From NCBI GenBank assembly GCA_963930775.1, contig OZ005706.1, forward strand, positions 806,001 through 870,000: a DNA stretch of 64,000 nucleotides, written 5' to 3'. Below, piece by piece: positions 61,801 to 64,000 of this stretch. Made by a program: the position numbers and the translations under genes. The stretch is from Cliona cf. orientalis. Its lineage: Eukaryota > Porifera > Demospongiae > Clionaida > Clionaidae. The stretch's first letter is position 1, and each line of letters begins with the position of its first letter. A model generated the notes under the pieces. That model was not told where the DNA came from. It saw nothing but the letters and a program-made list of their open reading frames with translations, and searched no databases.

Positions 61801-63799
61801 GAACGAAACATATGATGGCTTAAAGTAAAGAAAAATAGTATTATGACAGTTTTTGAAGGTACCTTCCTTGACCAATGGTGGAGAACAGGTAGTTCCAACA
61901 CGACACAACCGATGAAATACCACAGGAACGCTTGTACTGAGGACGAGACATGCAGTACCTAAACAAAAAAACATCATGAGATACGAGAGTGCGTACATGT
62001 TCTTATGTATGGCTGGGGGGACAGAGAGAGAGAGGACAAAGTAACAAGGAAACAGATTCTGCACTATAGCAACAATCACCAAACAGAACCAGTTTCAGCA
62101 TGGATTGGCCATTAGCGAAAGATGTGTCAAAAAGTACACAGCTGCATAGCTTGGATGGCACACGTGGATGAAACACGCACGGTAGCCGTTTCTGCCAAAC
62201 TCCGTGGGAATTACATGAATGCTCTGTTGTGGATTGTAGCTGATATGAATATTCACGCACTCATTAAGCAACCGCATTGCAATTAATGTCACCTCATGGG
62301 ATATTCACTCACAAAGCCAGCACAAAGATCACCTGAAATAACTTTTGATTAGCACCCCCATTTTTTTTCATGCATGCTATTGAGCTAAGTAGCTACCTTC
62401 AGAGCTGATATGCAAGACAGTCATTCATCACACTAGGGATGACTAAATTAAATTGTTTTGTTCAATTAATTTCTAGACTTGCCAAAGAAAATACATTAAA
62501 TACCAATCAAGTGGAGCTTCCATCAGTTGCGTAAGCAACTGCAGAGACGTGGACCAGAAATCTTTAGAGCACAGTATTAAATTTTTATACACATACCACA
62601 CACAATCACTACACATAGCACACAATTTTCTGTTTCAACAGGGTGAACTCACAAGTAGAATAATAATAATAGGTTATTATGGTTATTAACTTGGGTGGCA
62701 GACTATTTCAGGTACAGCATTCTTCATGTAATTATTTATTTCAGAAGCATGCAGTAATCACGGTCTACTGTTTAGCAGCATTCCAGCTATGAACAACAAT
62801 TCAGAGTGTTATGCAATTGTTGGTTGTCATGCTAATGAGCTCTCTAATGGCCGAATGGTGCACCTGGCCAAATATGAGGGGATTGAGAGTCAGTCAAGCA
62901 TAAAGGACAACTATGGATGGTAGCATAGTAAGCTAATCTTGAGATGCATACACAGGAGCCAAATAGTCTAGCGTGCAGTCAGCTTGTGCTATAGGCATGA
63001 CTGATATAGAAAGTAGAAGTATGCAGCGAGTAATACTGTAACAATGAAGGGTGCCAAATGGCTTTAACGTAAGTAGAAAAAAACACTTGAGCTTGTGTGG
63101 TACATAGGGGAAGGCATGTGATGGTAAACATCAGGAGTCAAGTAGATAGGTCAAGCATAGAAAGAATTAGAACTACGTAGACATCAACTTGTGTGGTAGA
63201 GCATATTATAGGTAAGACTCTAAACGAAGGTCCCAAGGGGTATATACGCATGTGTATGTATGCATATAATATATGTGGTAGTAATAAGCTGCTACACCCC
63301 AGTACAGTTAGAGGGGGTCTATTTTGCATTCACGAGTAGAGATATGGAAGGGCCAGAAGACATTACAATAACAACACGTTATCGTTTGTTGGGTGTGCCA
63401 AATAAGGTCTGCTTGAATGTTGTGCGAACAACTGGAACATTGGCTCATGGGAAGCTAGGCTATTTCCAATGTTATGTCATTATTGTAAGCATACTAATAT
63501 ATGATTATGCAGGAACAGTGATCTACTACACTATAAACATGAGTACACATCTGCATATGGTACATAATATTATGTATATAAAATGGAGGAAAGAGTATTT
63601 TTATATGCATTGTGTATATATATATATAATATTATATATATGAGACAGAGAGAGAGAGGACATACCATCTCTTCAGGTCTAAGAGCTTTCTTTCAGCCAT
63701 ATGCTCTGGACGAGTAGCCACGGATGAATGTTGTCTTTTAGAGGCATCAGGTAGCTCGACCTTCATGAGTTGCCTTGGGGCACTTCCAGTCTCAGGAAT
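58804..63799 (-). CDS. BIVM: BIVM homologue, 3' part, with long repeat-bearing C-terminal tail
   Basis: Six exons: 63799-63666, 61958-61863, 61654-61550, 61169-60942, 60656-60573 and 60364-58804 (internal junctions phase 2, stop TAG). Upstream exons lie beyond the right edge. The conserved core matches vertebrate [87 protein letters not shown], and RHTERGVQ with [18 protein letters not shown]'s biochemical role is not established. The core order (Gln before an SCG motif, later a His-Tyr) resembles papain/C39-type peptidases, which is inference. Vertebrate BIVM ends about 95 residues after this core. Here a 450-residue acidic, Ser-rich tail follows. It has four copies of (K/R)R(S/G)GTFTK (DNA near 59452, 59286, 59155 and 59014) and a diverged fifth (KYGTYRK, near 59670), each followed by Thr-Arg and Ser-rich sequence. 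Confidence 0.9.
61170..61549 (-). other. BIVM intron between the FTGNATCMR and WFKRLC exons
   Basis: A phase 2 intron of 380 bases contains a 13-base G run at 61230-61242. No other exon was seen. Confidence 0.7.
61959..63665 (-). other. BIVM intron of 1.7 kb
   Basis: The donor ATG|GTATGT splits the Trp codon of the conserved KRWYCMSRP stretch. The intron contains AATAATAATA and TATATA tracts. A 127-codon plus-strand frame at 63260-63643 lacks any recognisable family feature and is antisense to this gene. I do not call it a gene. Confidence 0.65.
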
Positions 63800-64000
63800 C
63801 TGTTTGCAGAATGTTGAAATAGATCAATTATCATCACTGATGATACAATAATTATTATGCAATACTGAAGGTACGATGCTATAATTAGTAATGAGGTTGG
63901 CTATCATTGTTTCACAAATATTTCAAGAGGTCAGGGTAGCTAGTGTAAGATTACCCTCATGCATGGTTTCAGCACATATTCAAGCGTAGAATGCTTATAG
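63800..64000. other. right-edge intronic DNA of the BIVM homologue
   Basis: AT-rich sequence lies beyond the acceptor (TTTGCAAACAG on the minus strand) of the first BIVM exon in the window. No further exon is visible. The N-terminal BIVM exons should lie to the right. Confidence 0.5.

Noticed and set aside
63260..63643. 127-codon plus ORF in a BIVM intron
   Set aside because: Its second half translates TATA repeats and it runs antisense to BIVM; no similarity was recognised.

Overview
This is nuclear DNA from an animal, most likely a sponge (demosponge). The genes have many exons with GT-AG introns. They include animal families: a Sox group B HMG-box factor, an RSF1 homologue, a BIVM homologue and an RHBDD1-type rhomboid. 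The non-coding DNA is full of short self-complementary words (TAGCTA, GTACGTAC, ATGCAT, AATATTATT), CT/GA microsatellites and long G or C runs. The sponge assignment is an inference from family content and texture. I see no mitochondrial, bacterial or viral block, no rRNA genes and no CRISPR array.

Layout. From 1 to 22.7 kb lies the 3' end of an IQGAP-like gene (+) encoding the RasGAP-C-terminal (RGC) domain. Its last exons are split by a 20.5 kb intron. An intronless SoxB-type gene (+, 23.97-25.22 kb) follows 1.2 kb later, with a TATA box. From 25.9 to 30.5 kb there is no gene I can support. A complete 11-exon RSF1-like chromatin-remodelling gene (-) runs from 48.30 down to 30.52 kb. It carries a C4HC3 PHD finger, and its introns hold several inverted-repeat elements and tandem duplications. 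Head-to-head with it, 0.58 kb away, is an RRM/RGG/RS RNA-binding protein gene (+, 48.88-52.67 kb) with long PPPPG-rich and SYG-rich tails. Three (-) genes then follow in tandem: a secreted beta-lactamase-like serine hydrolase (55.74-53.09 kb), an RHBDD1/RHBDL4-type rhomboid protease (58.54-56.90 kb), and the 3' part of a BIVM homologue (63.80-58.80 kb) that continues off the right edge.

Exon structures were derived by hand. Every chosen junction keeps the reading frame and uses GT-AG. Joining the exons gives frames with no internal stop of 839 aa (RSF1-like), 732 aa (RRM protein), 525 aa (hydrolase) and 456 aa (rhomboid). Sequence identities were not computed.

How the genes relate. I see no operon-like or single-pathway system. 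Two regulatory themes stand out. First, a developmental factor (SoxB) with a TATA promoter sits beside a 20 kb intron of a housekeeping gene, which resembles a bystander-gene enhancer arrangement. Second, three housekeeping promoters (RSF1/RRM, hydrolase, rhomboid) each carry the palindromic core TGCGCATGCG, which matches the NRF1 site. I found no convincing new defence, mobile or metabolic system. The most novel protein features are the repeated GTFTK-type tail of BIVM and a possible cysteine-peptidase-like core in that family.
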